Source of the DNA: Primorskyibacter marinus
GTDB taxonomy: Bacteria; Pseudomonadota; Alphaproteobacteria; Rhodobacterales; Rhodobacteraceae
Direction of reading: 5' to 3'
NCBI RefSeq assembly: GCF_003313245.1
Contig: NZ_QJSD01000003.1
Location: 124,001 to 188,000, forward strand
DNA: 64,000 nucleotides
Shown: in pieces, positions 35,722 to 44,844 of the stretch
How positions within the stretch are numbered: the first letter of the stretch is position 1
How the letters are laid out: every line of letters starts with the position of its first letter
Program-made: the position numbers and the translations under genes
The notes under the pieces: model-generated
The model's database searches: none
Seen by the model: only the letters and a program-made list of their open reading frames with translations
What the model was told of the DNA's origin: nothing

Positions 35722-35991
35722 TTAGCGGCGGATGCCCAGACGCTTGATGAGATCCTGATAGCGGGCCTCGTCCTTGGCCTTGAGGTAGTCCAGCAACTTG
35801 CGGCGCTGTGCAACCATCATCAGAAGGCCACGACGCGAGTGGTTATCCTTCTTGTGGGTCTTGAAGTGCTCGGTCAGCGTGGTGATGCGCGAGGTCAGAA
35901 TGGCAACCTGTACTTCGGGCGAACCGGTATCGCCTTCCTTGGTCGCGTATTCTTTCATCAGGCGTGTTTTTTCTTCAGCAGTGATCGACAT
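35722..35991 (-). CDS. rpsO: 30S ribosomal protein S15
   Basis: 89 residues, exact family length. It has the start [16 protein letters not shown], then [50 protein letters not shown], the conserved 16S rRNA-binding helices. S15 nucleates the 30S platform. AAGGAGAC lies upstream of the ATG. Its usual partners are truB upstream and pnp downstream; here both intervals hold extra genes. Confidence 0.97.
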   Translation of the reverse strand: MSITAEEKTRLMKEYATKEGDTGSPEVQVAILTSRITTLTEHFKTHKKDNHSRRGLLMMVAQRRKLLDYLKAKDEARYQDLIKRLGIRR

Positions 35992-36165
35992 CGGGGTCTC
36001 CTTTAGGGTTTGTGTGAATGGCGCGAGCCGGGATGTCGTCCAGCAAGGCCCGTGGAGCAGTTTCGCCCAGACAGATGCCGGGGCGAATGCGCGCGTATAG
36101 GGCAGATCGAAAAGGATGGAAAGAGAAAACGCGAGGCTTTTCCTGTACCGTGACCGGCGGCCGGT

Positions 36166-37185
36166 CTATGTGCCGAACAAGCTGTTGGCGCTTGCCTCTG
36201 ACATAAGGACGATTTGATTGACCGAAGGGGCGTCGTCACCGTTCATCCGGGCCACGACCACGCCGTTAATGGTCAGATTGACCTGCGAGGCATCCTTATC
36301 ATCCGGTTCGATCTGTATGTCCGGATCGTCCTCCGCCACGTCGTCGTACAGAACAACCAGCATATCTTCGGCGGGGTCAAAATCCATCAGTTGGGCTGCG
36401 TCCTTGCCGGCCTCTATCTCTGAAAAGTAGAAGCTGTCCGCGCCTTCGCCACCGCTTGCGATGTCATCAGCCGCAGCGCGAATATGATCGTCGCCATCCC
36501 CGCCGTTCAAGTAATCACGCTGGTCGTCCCGCCCGTCGAGCGTATCGTCGCCCCATCCGCCAAACAGGGTATCTTCGCCTTCGCCGCCAGTGAGTCGATC
36601 GTCATCATGCCGTCCGTGCAGCGCGTCGTTGCCGCTTCCGCCGTCAAGCGTATCATTGCCAAGGCCGCCATTTACGGAATCGGCACCCTGTTCGCCGAAT
36701 ATCATGTCGGCACCGTCATTTCCGTAAAGATCGTCCGCCCCGGTGCCACCATGCAGCACGTCGTTCTCGTCGCCGCCATGAAGCGTATCGTCGCCTTCAC
36801 CGCCGTTCAGCGTATCATCGCCGCCTTCCCCGCGTATCTGATCCTCGCCATCGGTGCCGTCTATCATGTGGTGCCCGGCGAAACCGTTCATGATTTGGTC
36901 TGCGTCCTTGCCGTCGATAACGTCGGCGGAACCTTCGTTGGCATAAGCTGGGGGTTCCGTGCGAATGCACTGATCGAGGATTGAGGTACCATCAGTCGAA
37001 GGTTCAGGAGTGTCCGTGCCGTCCTTGTTGACAACGACTGAAAACACATCCGCGCCGTCGGGTCTGTTAGTCTCTTCCTCTTCCTCATCATCTTCGGGCG
37101 GCTCCTGGTCGGTCAAACCGTCATCCGAAACCAAAACAACGGAACCAAGCACCATCATCCCCATCAAACCCGCCAACATAAGCAT
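36166..37185 (-). CDS. RTX-repeat calcium-binding protein with N-terminal membrane segment
   Basis: 339 residues. The first 20 are a hydrophobic Met/Leu-rich segment (MLMLAGLMGMMVLGSVVLV), then an acidic stretch with runs of Asp and Glu. About residues 100-245 hold some 14 nonapeptide RTX repeats of the form GGxGxDxLx (for example GGEGDDTLH, GGLGNDTLD). These form a calcium-bound beta-roll. A C-terminal region of about 85 residues (MDFDPAEDMLVVLYDD) resembles the end domain of other RTX proteins. Typical RTX proteins are exported by type I systems without an N-terminal signal; no transporter genes adjoin this one. The function is unknown. It lies between truB and rpsO. Confidence 0.8.
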   Translation of the reverse strand: MLMLAGLMGMMVLGSVVLVSDDGLTDQEPPEDDEEEEETNRPDGADVFSVVVNKDGTDTPEPSTDGTSILDQCIRTEPPAYANEGSADVIDGKDADQIMNGFAGHHMIDGTDGEDQIRGEGGDDTLNGGEGDDTLHGGDENDVLHGGTGADDLYGNDGADMIFGEQGADSVNGGLGNDTLDGGSGNDALHGRHDDDRLTGGEGEDTLFGGWGDDTLDGRDDQRDYLNGGDGDDHIRAAADDIASGGEGADSFYFSEIEAGKDAAQLMDFDPAEDMLVVLYDDVAEDDPDIQIEPDDKDASQVNLTINGVVVARMNGDDAPSVNQIVLMSEASANSLFGT

Positions 37186-37447
37186 GACACACCCCGTAAA
37201 TACCCGCTGACATGATTTCGCTGAGTGTCGAAAATTTCAACGCCCACTATATAAGCAGGTAAATAGCGCGTTTAGGTATTGGTCATCTGTCAGATTCGCG
37301 GGCGACCCGTTTGGGGTGAGAGATGGTCCGCCCATGTCGGGAACACTTCCAGGCCCGTTGGAGAAACCCGACATGCGCGCGCCTTTCTTTGGTGGTCATG
37401 GTGGAAGGCGTGGATGGGACTGGCCGGATTTCTTTGAGATCGGCTTG

Positions 37448-38035
37448 TCAGGCCTCGGGAAATGGAAAACGCTCGGTCGTGCTGCTGATATAAAGAGGAT
37501 GGCCAGCGGACCCGTCCTTGTTCAGCTTCAAACAGTTGAGCGGCTTTCCGGTTTTTCTGAGCGCGTCCAGCGTCTTCCCGACGATTGGCGCGAAGCGTTT
37601 ATGTAGTTTTCCGTAGGCCAGCAGAATTTCCTCGGCATCCTCCACTTCGCGAAGAATGGCCGCAAGATTTTCTTGGCTGCACGCCTGTCGGGGGTCGTGA
37701 GGAACGTTCTTCGGCTCGGTGGCGCGCCAGTCCAACATGTTGGTCTTCACATATCGGGTGAAGCCCCACCGTCTGGCAAAGCCAACTTCCCTGTCACAGG
37801 TCGGGTCCGAAACCTCGGCCGTGGCGACAGAGGGGTTTTGGCCGACGAACATGATGGTTCGCGGTTCTGTGCCCTCTGGCGTCCAGTCGCGGGTCAAGAC
37901 CTGTCGGTATCGGCCACATGAGGAGTAGGTCGCGCCACCGATCACACCGTCCGGAAGAGTGATTCGTACCTTGCCGCCGGGATCGTGCAGCATATGCGCC
38001 TCGTCGCCGAGATGCTTTTTCTTCGATTTCGTCAT
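37448..38035 (-). CDS. DUF1643 domain-containing protein
   Basis: 195 residues. The DUF1643 core is visible: YRQVLTRDWT, RTIMFVGQNPSVATAEVSDPTC, VGFARRWGFTRYVKTNMLDWRATEPKNV, ILLAYGKLHKRF and LNKDGSAGHPLYI. The family is of unknown biochemical function and occurs sporadically, often in accessory regions. ATG 38033-38035 has GGAGG five bases upstream. It sits between truB and the RTX gene in what is usually a compact translation-gene cluster. Preceded by a 234-bp gap with a nested inverted repeat. Confidence 0.8.
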   Translation of the reverse strand: MTKSKKKHLGDEAHMLHDPGGKVRITLPDGVIGGATYSSCGRYRQVLTRDWTPEGTEPRTIMFVGQNPSVATAEVSDPTCDREVGFARRWGFTRYVKTNMLDWRATEPKNVPHDPRQACSQENLAAILREVEDAEEILLAYGKLHKRFAPIVGKTLDALRKTGKPLNCLKLNKDGSAGHPLYISSTTERFPFPEA

Positions 38036-38072
38036 TCTTTCCTCCAATGAAGGAAACAGTCAGTAGCACAGG

Positions 38073-38110
38073 GGTTTCGTTTCATGCCCATGAAATTCAT
38101 GGAAGAAACC
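38073..38110. promoter_or_regulatory. Nested inverted repeat upstream of the DUF1643 gene
   Basis: CCATGAA (38088-38094) and TTCATGG (38096-38102) flank one base. Outside them GGTTTC (38073-38078) and GAAACC (38105-38110) also pair. The element is 38 bp upstream of the DUF1643 start and could be an operator or the end of the truB transcript. The region is more AT-rich than its flanks. Confidence 0.35.
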
Positions 38111-38269
38111 ACATTTTGGTGCGTGGAATGCTTCGCCCGCCGCGATAGGGCGCGCCGTCAGAATAATTCGCCACTGACCGGCAGCCCGCAATATCGTGTT
38201 CACGGCGCAACATGGGTCAAGACCTGACCTGCGGGGCTGATAAATGCAAGCCGGAACGCGGAGTGATGC

Positions 38270-39175
38270 TCAGCGAACAAAAACGCGGCTTGGATGCAGT
38301 TCGCCGGATTTGTAACGGCCGACTGCGACGGCTTCGCCATCCATCGCCGCCCAGCATTCCTCGCCGTATTCCACGCCGCTGGCCAATACCAGGGCCGGAT
38401 TGCCATTGCGCAGACGCGCGGCGGATTCGGCGGGGCAGGTCACGCAGGGCAGATCGGCCAGACCGACCTCCAATGGACGCAAATGCGCATCAAGCGCGGG
38501 ATCCTGCGCCAGCTTTTCAACCTCTTCCATCGTCAGCGCGCCGTCCAGATCGAAGGGGCCGGACCACAGCCTGCGCAGGCTGACGACATGGCCGTGGCAT
38601 CCAAGGGCCGCACCAAGATCGCGCGCGATCGAACGCACATAACCGCCCTTGCCGCAGGTCATTTCAAGCACCGCAGTATCGGCATCCGGACGGTCGGTCA
38701 GGAGCAGTTCCTCGACCCAAAGCGGGCGGGCCTCGATCTCCATCTCTTCGCCGTCGCGGGCACGCTTGTAGGCGCGTTCGCCGTCGATCTTCACGGCGGA
38801 GAATTGCGGCGGCACCTGCATGATGTCGCCGACAAAACCGCTCAAGGCGTCCTTGATGTCCTCGTCCGTGGGGCGCGCGTCGCTTTGCGCGATCACTTCG
38901 CCTTCGGCGTCGTCGGTATTGGTGGATTGACCCAGCCTGACAGTGAACTCATAGGCCTTGAGCGCGTCGGTGATATACGGCACCGTTTTGGTTGCCTCGC
39001 CCAGAGCCACGGCCAGCAACCCGGTTGCTTCGGGGTCCAGCGTGCCGGCATGTCCGGCCTTTTTGGCCTGCATCGCCCAACGGACCTTGTTGACCACGGC
39101 GGTCGAGGTCAGCCCGGCGGGTTTGTCGATCACCAGCCAGCCGGAAATATCGCGCCCCTTGCGTTTGCGTGCCAT
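38270..39175 (-). CDS. truB: tRNA pseudouridine(55) synthase
   Basis: 301 residues, standard length. It converts U55 in the tRNA T-loop to pseudouridine. Family motifs are [20 protein letters not shown], the catalytic [14 protein letters not shown] (Asp47), the [15 protein letters not shown] region, and a C-terminal PUA-like part ending [16 protein letters not shown]. It is in the rbfA-truB-rpsO-pnp neighbourhood, downstream of the glycosidase gene on the same strand, 58 bp away. Confidence 0.96.
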   Translation of the reverse strand: MARKRKGRDISGWLVIDKPAGLTSTAVVNKVRWAMQAKKAGHAGTLDPEATGLLAVALGEATKTVPYITDALKAYEFTVRLGQSTNTDDAEGEVIAQSDARPTDEDIKDALSGFVGDIMQVPPQFSAVKIDGERAYKRARDGEEMEIEARPLWVEELLLTDRPDADTAVLEMTCGKGGYVRSIARDLGAALGCHGHVVSLRRLWSGPFDLDGALTMEEVEKLAQDPALDAHLRPLEVGLADLPCVTCPAESAARLRNGNPALVLASGVEYGEECWAAMDGEAVAVGRYKSGELHPSRVFVR

Positions 39176-39233
39176 AAGTTCCTCAAGTCTGTGTGGACAG
39201 AAAACGCGGGCCTAGCGGATGCCCGCTGCGGCG

Positions 39234-39980
39234 TCAATTCCGTTCAACAACGCCGATGATGGGGCCAAGCCGCCAGCCAAAATCACTGCGGTCCAGCTGT
39301 GGTGAATACATCCGCGAAATGTTGCCATCCAGAAACAGCGCATTGGGCACGTCCAGCACATCCCGGAACAGCAGGCCGAATTCGTGAAAGGTGACGGCAT
39401 TGTTGGAAATCGCAAAGACCACGCGCTTGCCGTCTGGGCCGGTGCCAACGCCGTTGCGGATATAGCGCGACGTGCTGTCCGGCAGAAAGCGTGGGTGCAG
39501 ATCGCCGTCTATTACCAGCATCGGGCCGGATTGCGTGGCAAATCGGCACTCCGGAGCGTTGTCCACATAGTCCAGCGTTTCAAACACATCTGCACGACCG
39601 TCGCGGACGCAGAACACGCCATTGGGCAGAAGGCCAAAGTTGCCGGGACCGGCATTGGGGATGACGCGCATCTGTTCCTGCCCGTTTTCGACATAATGGC
39701 CGACGGGCGAACGGTCGTCATGGTACATGCCGCCATTCATCGCAAAGCCAAGTGTTGCGCCCTCTTTGGCCAAAGCGTCGGAGATGGTGGAGAAATGCCC
39801 GTAAAGAGACCCGTCAGGCGCGTTGAGAAACAGACGGATCTCGTCTTTCGACGCATCCGCCTCGCAGATCGTATAGTCATTGCCTTCATGCGACAGGTCG
39901 CTGCATTCCAAGGCCAGAGCCGGACCGGCGATCAGCCAGGTAAACAGTGCTGCAAGGATTCCGCGCTTAGTCTTCGACAT
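39234..39980 (-). CDS. Phosphodiester glycosidase family protein (DUF2233-like), exported
   Basis: 248 residues with a signal peptide (about 1-24, ending GPALAL). The mature region fits the NAGPA/YngK-type phosphodiester glycosidase fold. [68 protein letters not shown] and [14 protein letters not shown] are characteristic. Members remove sugars linked through phosphodiesters, or act on cell-wall or teichoic-type substrates; the substrate here is unknown. ATG 39980 overlaps the end of rbfA by 14 bp, so it is coupled to rbfA translation. It separates rbfA from truB. Confidence 0.82.
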   Translation of the reverse strand: MSKTKRGILAALFTWLIAGPALALECSDLSHEGNDYTICEADASKDEIRLFLNAPDGSLYGHFSTISDALAKEGATLGFAMNGGMYHDDRSPVGHYVENGQEQMRVIPNAGPGNFGLLPNGVFCVRDGRADVFETLDYVDNAPECRFATQSGPMLVIDGDLHPRFLPDSTSRYIRNGVGTGPDGKRVVFAISNNAVTFHEFGLLFRDVLDVPNALFLDGNISRMYSPQLDRSDFGWRLGPIIGVVERN

Positions 39981-40362
39981 CGCGACGCACGTCGTCCTGA
40001 GCAAACAGCCGGCGCGTGTCATCCATCCGGTCGAATGTCTCGTCCAGACGGAACCGAAGCTCTGGCGCGTATTTCAGCGTCAGCTTCTTGGAAACGGCGC
40101 GGCGCAGCTCGCCCTGATTGCGTTTCAGCAGGTCCAGCACCACGTCCTGCCCCTTGCCGCCAAGCGGCAGCACATAGGCTGTTGCCACTTTCAGGTCCGG
40201 GGATGTACGCACCTCGCCCACCGTGATCGACATGCGATTGAGGTCGGGATCGTGGATGTCGCCGCGCGCCAGCACGTCCGACAGGGTGCGCCGGATCAAC
40301 TCGCCGACGCGAAGTTGCCTTTGGGACGGGCCAGCGCCCTCGGAGAAACGGTTCTTTGCCAT
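39967..40362 (-). CDS. rbfA: 30S ribosome-binding factor A
   Basis: 131 residues, normal length. It has the KH-like fold of Rbf[81 protein letters not shown]. RbfA matures 16S rRNA and is needed for cold growth. ATG 40360-40362 follows an in-frame longer frame without a ribosome site. Divergent from dapB across 80 bp, a common alphaproteobacterial order, and overlapped by the glycosidase gene. Confidence 0.95.
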   Translation of the reverse strand: MAKNRFSEGAGPSQRQLRVGELIRRTLSDVLARGDIHDPDLNRMSITVGEVRTSPDLKVATAYVLPLGGKGQDVVLDLLKRNQGELRRAVSKKLTLKYAPELRFRLDETFDRMDDTRRLFAQDDVRRDVED

Positions 40363-40442
40363 GATTGGGCACATATGCCTTTCACGGGGCTTTGCCAAGC
40401 GGTCGCAGCTTCGATATGCAGGCGCAAAGCGAAGGAGAGCGG

Positions 40443-41261
40443 ATGATGACGGACCTGCCGGGAATTGTGGTGACGGGGGCTTCTGGTCGCATGGGGCAGA
40501 TGCTGATCCGGATGATCGGCGACAGCGACAAGATGAAGCTGGTGGGTGCGTTGGAACGCCCCGGCCACGACTGGGTGGGTCGTGACGTGGGCGAAGCGAT
40601 GGGCGGTTCAGCGGTCGGCGTGCTGGTCGAGGATGATCCGCTGGAAGCGTTTGCCCGCGCGCAGGCGGTTGTGGACTTCACCTCGCCCGCCGCGACCGTG
40701 GAATTCGCGGGTCTCGCGGCTCAGGCCCGTGCGGTGCATGTGATCGGCACAACCGGCTTGGCCCCCGAGGATCTGGAAGCGATCAAACACGCCGCGCATC
40801 ACGCGGTGATCGTGCGGGCCGGCAATATGAGCCTTGGGGTTAATCTTCTGGTGCAGTTGACCAAACGGGTTGCCGCCGCTCTGGATGAAGAGTTCGACAT
40901 CGAAGTGGTCGAGGCGCATCACAACCGCAAGGTCGATGCGCCCTCCGGCACGGCCCTGATGCTGGGCGAGGCCGCCGCCGAGGGGCGCGGCGTGTCGCTT
41001 GATGATGTCTCGGATCGCGGTCGCGACGGCATCACCGGGGCGCGCAAAAAAGGCGATATCGGGTTTTCGGCGATCCGGGGTGGCGATGTCGTGGGCGAAC
41101 ATGACGTGATCTTTGCCGGGCCGGGCGAACGGTTGGTTCTGCGCCACCTCGCGTCGGACCGGTCGCTTTTTGCCCGTGGCGCGCTGCGTGCGGCGCTGTG
41201 GGGACAGGATAAGGCACCCGGTGAATATGACATGATCGACGTGCTGGGGTTGAACGACTGA
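40443..41261 (+). CDS. dapB: 4-hydroxy-tetrahydrodipicolinate reductase
   Basis: 272 residues. It reduces the DapA product in lysine and diaminopimelate synthesis. The dinucleotide motif is [13 protein letters not shown] at the N-terminus, with VIGTTGL and [11 protein letters not shown]. The substrate/catalytic motif is [21 protein letters not shown] (His-His and Lys). AAGGAG lies five bases before the first of two adjacent ATGs; either start is possible. dapA is 9 kb away on the opposite strand. Followed by a structured hairpin region. Confidence 0.95.
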   Translation: MMTDLPGIVVTGASGRMGQMLIRMIGDSDKMKLVGALERPGHDWVGRDVGEAMGGSAVGVLVEDDPLEAFARAQAVVDFTSPAATVEFAGLAAQARAVHVIGTTGLAPEDLEAIKHAAHHAVIVRAGNMSLGVNLLVQLTKRVAAALDEEFDIEVVEAHHNRKVDAPSGTALMLGEAAAEGRGVSLDDVSDRGRDGITGARKKGDIGFSAIRGGDVVGEHDVIFAGPGERLVLRHLASDRSLFARGALRAALWGQDKAPGEYDMIDVLGLND

Positions 41262-41262
41262 C

Positions 41263-41321
41263 GCCCAAACGCGATGCGCGCCGCCGTGTCGGGCGGCGCT
41301 GTATTTATGCGCGTTTTGGGC
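41263..41321 (+). terminator. Nested hairpin downstream of dapB
   Basis: An outer arm, GCCCAAACGCG (41263-41273), pairs with CGCGTTTTGGGC (41310-41321) with a one-base bulge. It encloses a perfect inner stem, GCGCCGCC (41278-41285) with GGCGGCGC (41292-41299). It lies between convergent dapB and the SDHAF4-like gene and could end both transcripts, though no long T-run follows. Confidence 0.45.
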
Positions 41322-41422
41322 GGCCAACCGCCCCACGGTGTTGTGCCGCTTAGAACCAGTTCAGGCAGCGGGCCAGATTTCCTCGGGCCGTCCGGTCCCA
41401 ATACTGCCGCAATCTGGCGCGC

Positions 41423-41608
41423 TCAGAAATCGACCGCCAGCCCCTTGTTTTCCCAGTCGCCATAGCGCACGGGTTCAGGCCCATCTCTGCCGCCAAGTTC
41501 CTTGGGAAATGAGTTGCCGCTTGCTTCCGCCGCCTTGCGACGTTCTTCCGCCTCTGCCAATGCGCGCAGCGCAGCGGGTGGCAGGTTTGGCTTTTGGGAC
41601 TCGGTCAT
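41423..41608 (-). CDS. Succinate dehydrogenase assembly factor 4-like small protein (DUF1674)
   Basis: 61 residues. The C-terminal block GPEPVRYGDWENKGLAVDF is the DUF1674/SDHAF4 signature. In mitochondria SDHAF4 binds the flavinated succinate dehydrogenase A subunit during assembly, and bacterial members are thought to do the same. The N-terminal half is a charged helix (ALAEAEERRKAAEA). ATG 41606-41608 leaves an 83-bp divergent gap to rsmB. sdh genes are not in the window. Confidence 0.85.
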   Translation of the reverse strand: MTESQKPNLPPAALRALAEAEERRKAAEASGNSFPKELGGRDGPEPVRYGDWENKGLAVDF

Positions 41609-41691
41609 TGCATATGTTCCCTTGTGGTCTGCCCCCTGATATACGCCCGCTTCATCCGGGAGCAACCCCGGCCCTTGCCCGGAGAAAAGCC

Positions 41692-42960
41692 ATGAGCCAG
41701 CCCCCAAAGCCGATGAGCGCGCGTCGTATGGCCTTGCGCCTGCTCGAACAGGTGTTGGAACACCGCAACCTTTTATCCGAAGCGACCCAAGGCCCGGCCT
41801 GGCAGGCGATGGCCCCGCAAGACCGGGCGACCGCGCAGCGGCTGGCCTTGGAGGTGCTGCGCGGATTGGAACGGGCCGACCGCCTTTTGAAGCCCCATTT
41901 GCGCAAGGCCCCGCCGGTTTTCGTACAGAACGTCTTGCGGCTTGCCGTTGTGGAACTGTGCATGGGCGGCGCGGCGCACGGCGTGGTCAACGAGGCGGTG
42001 ACGCTGGTGGGGGGCAACGCAAAGACCCGCCACATGAAAGGGCTGGTCAACGCGGTCCTGCGCAAACTGGTCGACAAGGCACCGGAAGAATGGACCATCC
42101 TGCGCGTGCCGCGTCTGCCGAAATGGCTGCGCGGGCCACTGGTTTCGGCCTGGGGCGGCGAGGCGGTGCTGGCCATGGAAGCAGCGCATTTCGCGGGTGC
42201 CCCGCTGGATCTGACAGCAAAAGGCGACCCTCAGGCACTGGCCGAGGCGACGGGCGGCACGGTCTTGCCCACCGGGTCGGTTCGGTTGGCGTCAGGCGGG
42301 CAGGTCTCGGCCTTGCCGGGCTATGATGCGGGCGATTTCTGGGTGCAGGATGCTGCGGCTGCCTTGCCCGCCCGCCTGCTGAACGCGCAGCCGGGCGAGG
42401 CGGTTCTGGACATGTGCGCGGCACCCGGCGGCAAGACCATGCAACTGGCCGCGACCGAAGCTACCGTGACTGCATTGGATGCGTCGGAAACCCGGATGGG
42501 CCGGGTGCGCCAGAACCTTGCGCGCACCGGGCTGGACGCCACGATTGTTGTCGGGGACGGGCTGGAACATGAAGGCCGTTACGATGCCATCCTGCTGGAC
42601 GCGCCCTGTTCCGCAACCGGCACCATCCGGCGTCATCCGGACCTGCCATATGCCCGTGAAGGCGACGACATAGCTGCGTTGATCGCGCTGCAATCGGCGC
42701 TTCTGGACCATGCCATCGGTCTACTGAAGCCCAATGGACGGCTGGTTTTCTGCACCTGCTCGCTGATTCCCGACGAGGGAGAGTGCCAGATCGAAGAGGC
42801 GCTTTCCCGCCATCCGGGACTGAAGATCGTCACGCCCGAAGGGCACGGTATCGACCCGGATTGGATAACAGAAGAAGGCGGGCTGCGGCTGCGGCCCGAT
42901 TATTGGGCCGAACAGGGCGGTATGGACGGGTTCTACATGGCGCTTCTGACACGCGCCTGA
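41692..42960 (+). CDS. rsmB: 16S rRNA (cytosine-C5)-methyltransferase RsmB-like
   Basis: 422 residues. The N-terminal NusB-like RNA-binding domain (about 8-135) has SARRMALRLLEQVLEHRNLL and HGVVNEAVTLVG. The methyltransferase domain follows. The SAM site is DMCAAPGGKTMQLA. Motif IV is LLDAPCSATGTIRRHPD and motif VI is FCTCSLIPDEGE; together these carry the two catalytic Cys of 5-methylcytosine methylases. It methylates one cytosine in 16S rRNA (C967 in E. coli). GGAGAAAAG precedes the ATG. The heparinase-like gene follows in the same direction. Confidence 0.93.
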   Translation: MSQPPKPMSARRMALRLLEQVLEHRNLLSEATQGPAWQAMAPQDRATAQRLALEVLRGLERADRLLKPHLRKAPPVFVQNVLRLAVVELCMGGAAHGVVNEAVTLVGGNAKTRHMKGLVNAVLRKLVDKAPEEWTILRVPRLPKWLRGPLVSAWGGEAVLAMEAAHFAGAPLDLTAKGDPQALAEATGGTVLPTGSVRLASGGQVSALPGYDAGDFWVQDAAAALPARLLNAQPGEAVLDMCAAPGGKTMQLAATEATVTALDASETRMGRVRQNLARTGLDATIVVGDGLEHEGRYDAILLDAPCSATGTIRRHPDLPYAREGDDIAALIALQSALLDHAIGLLKPNGRLVFCTCSLIPDEGECQIEEALSRHPGLKIVTPEGHGIDPDWITEEGGLRLRPDYWAEQGGMDGFYMALLTRA

Positions 42961-43072
42961 ATCGCGCAAATTTGCCCTGCATTCCAAGGTGACTTTACGG
43001 CGGCTCGCGGCTAGACTTCGCCCGGAAAGCGGCACGGTAGAGGCCGCCACGAAATTGAGCGCAGGGCGATCA

Positions 43073-44821
43073 ATGGCCGACCCCGAAAGCTGGTCAGCGC
43101 GGCGAACGCGCTGGATGAACCAATTGCACGCGCGTCTGAGCGCGCGGGCCGCAGCAGCCACGGCATTTTCTCAAAAGCCAGAGCCTCGCACCATCGGCAG
43201 CTATGCCAAGGGACGCCAGTTGATCGCGGGGAACCTGCAATTCGCCGGTCATCTGCTAGAGGCCAAGGGCGCGATGCTCTGGGATCTAGATCCGCCCGAT
43301 GCCGCCTTCGAGGAAGAAATCCACGGCTTCGTCTGGCTGGACGATCTGGCGGCGGTCGGGGATCCGGCAGCACGAGAGCTTGCGCAGCGTTGGCTGTGGG
43401 GCTGGGTCGCGCGCTACGGGCGTGGCAAAGGTCCGGGCTGGGTGCCGGAGCTGACGGGGCGGCGGCTGATTCGCTGGATACATCATGCGCTGTTCCTGCT
43501 GCACGGGATCGAGCGCCCGCAAGCGCAACAGTTTTATCAAAGCCTCGCGCATCAAAGCAATTTTCTGGGCCGTCGCTGGCAGGCCGCGCCCCCCGGCGTG
43601 GCGCGGTTCGAGGCGCTGACCGGGCTGCTTTATGCCGGTCTGGCGCTGGACGGCATGGGGCGCTACGTCCTGCCAGCCCGATCTGCGCTTGGTGTCGAAT
43701 GCCGCAGTCAGGTTGATGCGCAGGGCGGCATTCCGACCCGCAATCCTGAAGAGTTGCTAGAAGTCTTCACCTTGCTGACCTGGGCAAGTGCCGCATTGGA
43801 CGAGTGCGGCAAGCTGCCGGAAGCGCCGCATCTGGATGCGATTGATCGCATCGCGCCGACGCTGCGCACGTTGCGCCACGCAGATGGCGGGCTTTCGCGG
43901 TTTCATGGCGGCGGGCGCGGCCTTGACGGGCGGCTGGATCAGGCGCTGGCCACGTCAGGTGCCAAGAACCGGCACGCGGACGGGCTGGCGATGGGCTATG
44001 CACGACTGTCAGCCGGACGCACCAGCGTGATCGTCGATGCCGCAGCGCCACCCTCGGGGACCGCGTCGCTCAAGGCGCATGCATCCACCCTTGCGTTCGA
44101 GCTGACCTCGGGACGCCGTCCGTTGATCGTCAATTGCGGCTCTGGTGCGGTCTTTGGTGAGGATTGGCGGCGGGCCGGACGCGCCACCCCGTCGCATAGC
44201 ACGCTGACGCTGGACGGCTATTCCAGCGCGCGGTTGGGCAAGGCGGGAAAGATCGGCGCGGCGCGGCTTGAGGCGTTGGCGGACATCCCGCGCGACGTGC
44301 CGATCCAGATCACGCACGCCCCCGATGGCATCCGGTTCGAGGGTGGGCATGACGGCTATCGCCGGACACACGGGCTGACCCATGCCCGCACGCTGGAACT
44401 GACCTTTGACGGAAGCGGACTTGTCGGCGAAGACCTGTTGATCGCCCTAGACGAAACAGACGAGCGGCAATTTGACAGGCGATTGAGTGCGGCGAAGGCC
44501 AAGGGCATCCCGTTCAGCCTGCGCTTCCACCTGCATCCAGAGGTCGACAGCGCCGTTGATCTGGGGGGATCTGCCGTGTCGATGGCGCTGCGATCTGGCG
44601 AAGTCTGGGTGTTTCGGCACGAGGGAAGCGCTGAATTGGCGCTTGAGGCGTCGGTTTATCTGGAAAAAGGTCGCCTGAGGCCCCGCGCGACGAAACAGAT
44701 CGTTTTAACTGGCAGAAGCATGGGGTATGCGACGCGCATCCGATGGTCGCTGGCCAAGCCGCAGGACACCAAAGTCGCGATTCGCGATCTTGCCCGCGAC
44801 GACATCGAGGTATCGACCTGA
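43073..44821 (+). CDS. Heparinase II/III family protein
   Basis: About 582 residues. The N-terminal alpha-barrel-like half has LDDLAAVGDPAARELAQRW and LTGRRLIRWIHHALFLLHG. The C-terminal half carries the heparinase II/III beta domain with FELTSGRRPLIVNCGSG and THGLTHARTLEL. Polysaccharide lyases of this family cleave uronate-containing chains, but most bacterial members like this, sitting between rsmB and purH in Rhodobacteraceae, have no proven substrate. No export signal is seen at the chosen ATG 43073; a GTG at 42989 would add 28 residues. It is in line with rsmB and purH and may be co-transcribed with them. Confidence 0.83.
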   Translation: MADPESWSARRTRWMNQLHARLSARAAAATAFSQKPEPRTIGSYAKGRQLIAGNLQFAGHLLEAKGAMLWDLDPPDAAFEEEIHGFVWLDDLAAVGDPAARELAQRWLWGWVARYGRGKGPGWVPELTGRRLIRWIHHALFLLHGIERPQAQQFYQSLAHQSNFLGRRWQAAPPGVARFEALTGLLYAGLALDGMGRYVLPARSALGVECRSQVDAQGGIPTRNPEELLEVFTLLTWASAALDECGKLPEAPHLDAIDRIAPTLRTLRHADGGLSRFHGGGRGLDGRLDQALATSGAKNRHADGLAMGYARLSAGRTSVIVDAAAPPSGTASLKAHASTLAFELTSGRRPLIVNCGSGAVFGEDWRRAGRATPSHSTLTLDGYSSARLGKAGKIGAARLEALADIPRDVPIQITHAPDGIRFEGGHDGYRRTHGLTHARTLELTFDGSGLVGEDLLIALDETDERQFDRRLSAAKAKGIPFSLRFHLHPEVDSAVDLGGSAVSMALRSGEVWVFRHEGSAELALEASVYLEKGRLRPRATKQIVLTGRSMGYATRIRWSLAKPQDTKVAIRDLARDDIEVST

Positions 44822-44844
44822 AGCTGATCTGGGACCGCTGACAT

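Noticed and set aside
36425-36910. Direct repeats in the RTX region considered as a CRISPR or satellite array
   Set aside because: The periodicity is 27 bp in frame with the nonapeptide repeats and there are no spacers; it is protein-coding.
37316-37606. A 96-codon plus-strand frame overlapping the end of the DUF1643 gene
   Set aside because: More than half is antisense to DUF1643 coding sequence, and the unique part shows no recognisable domain or clear ribosome site.
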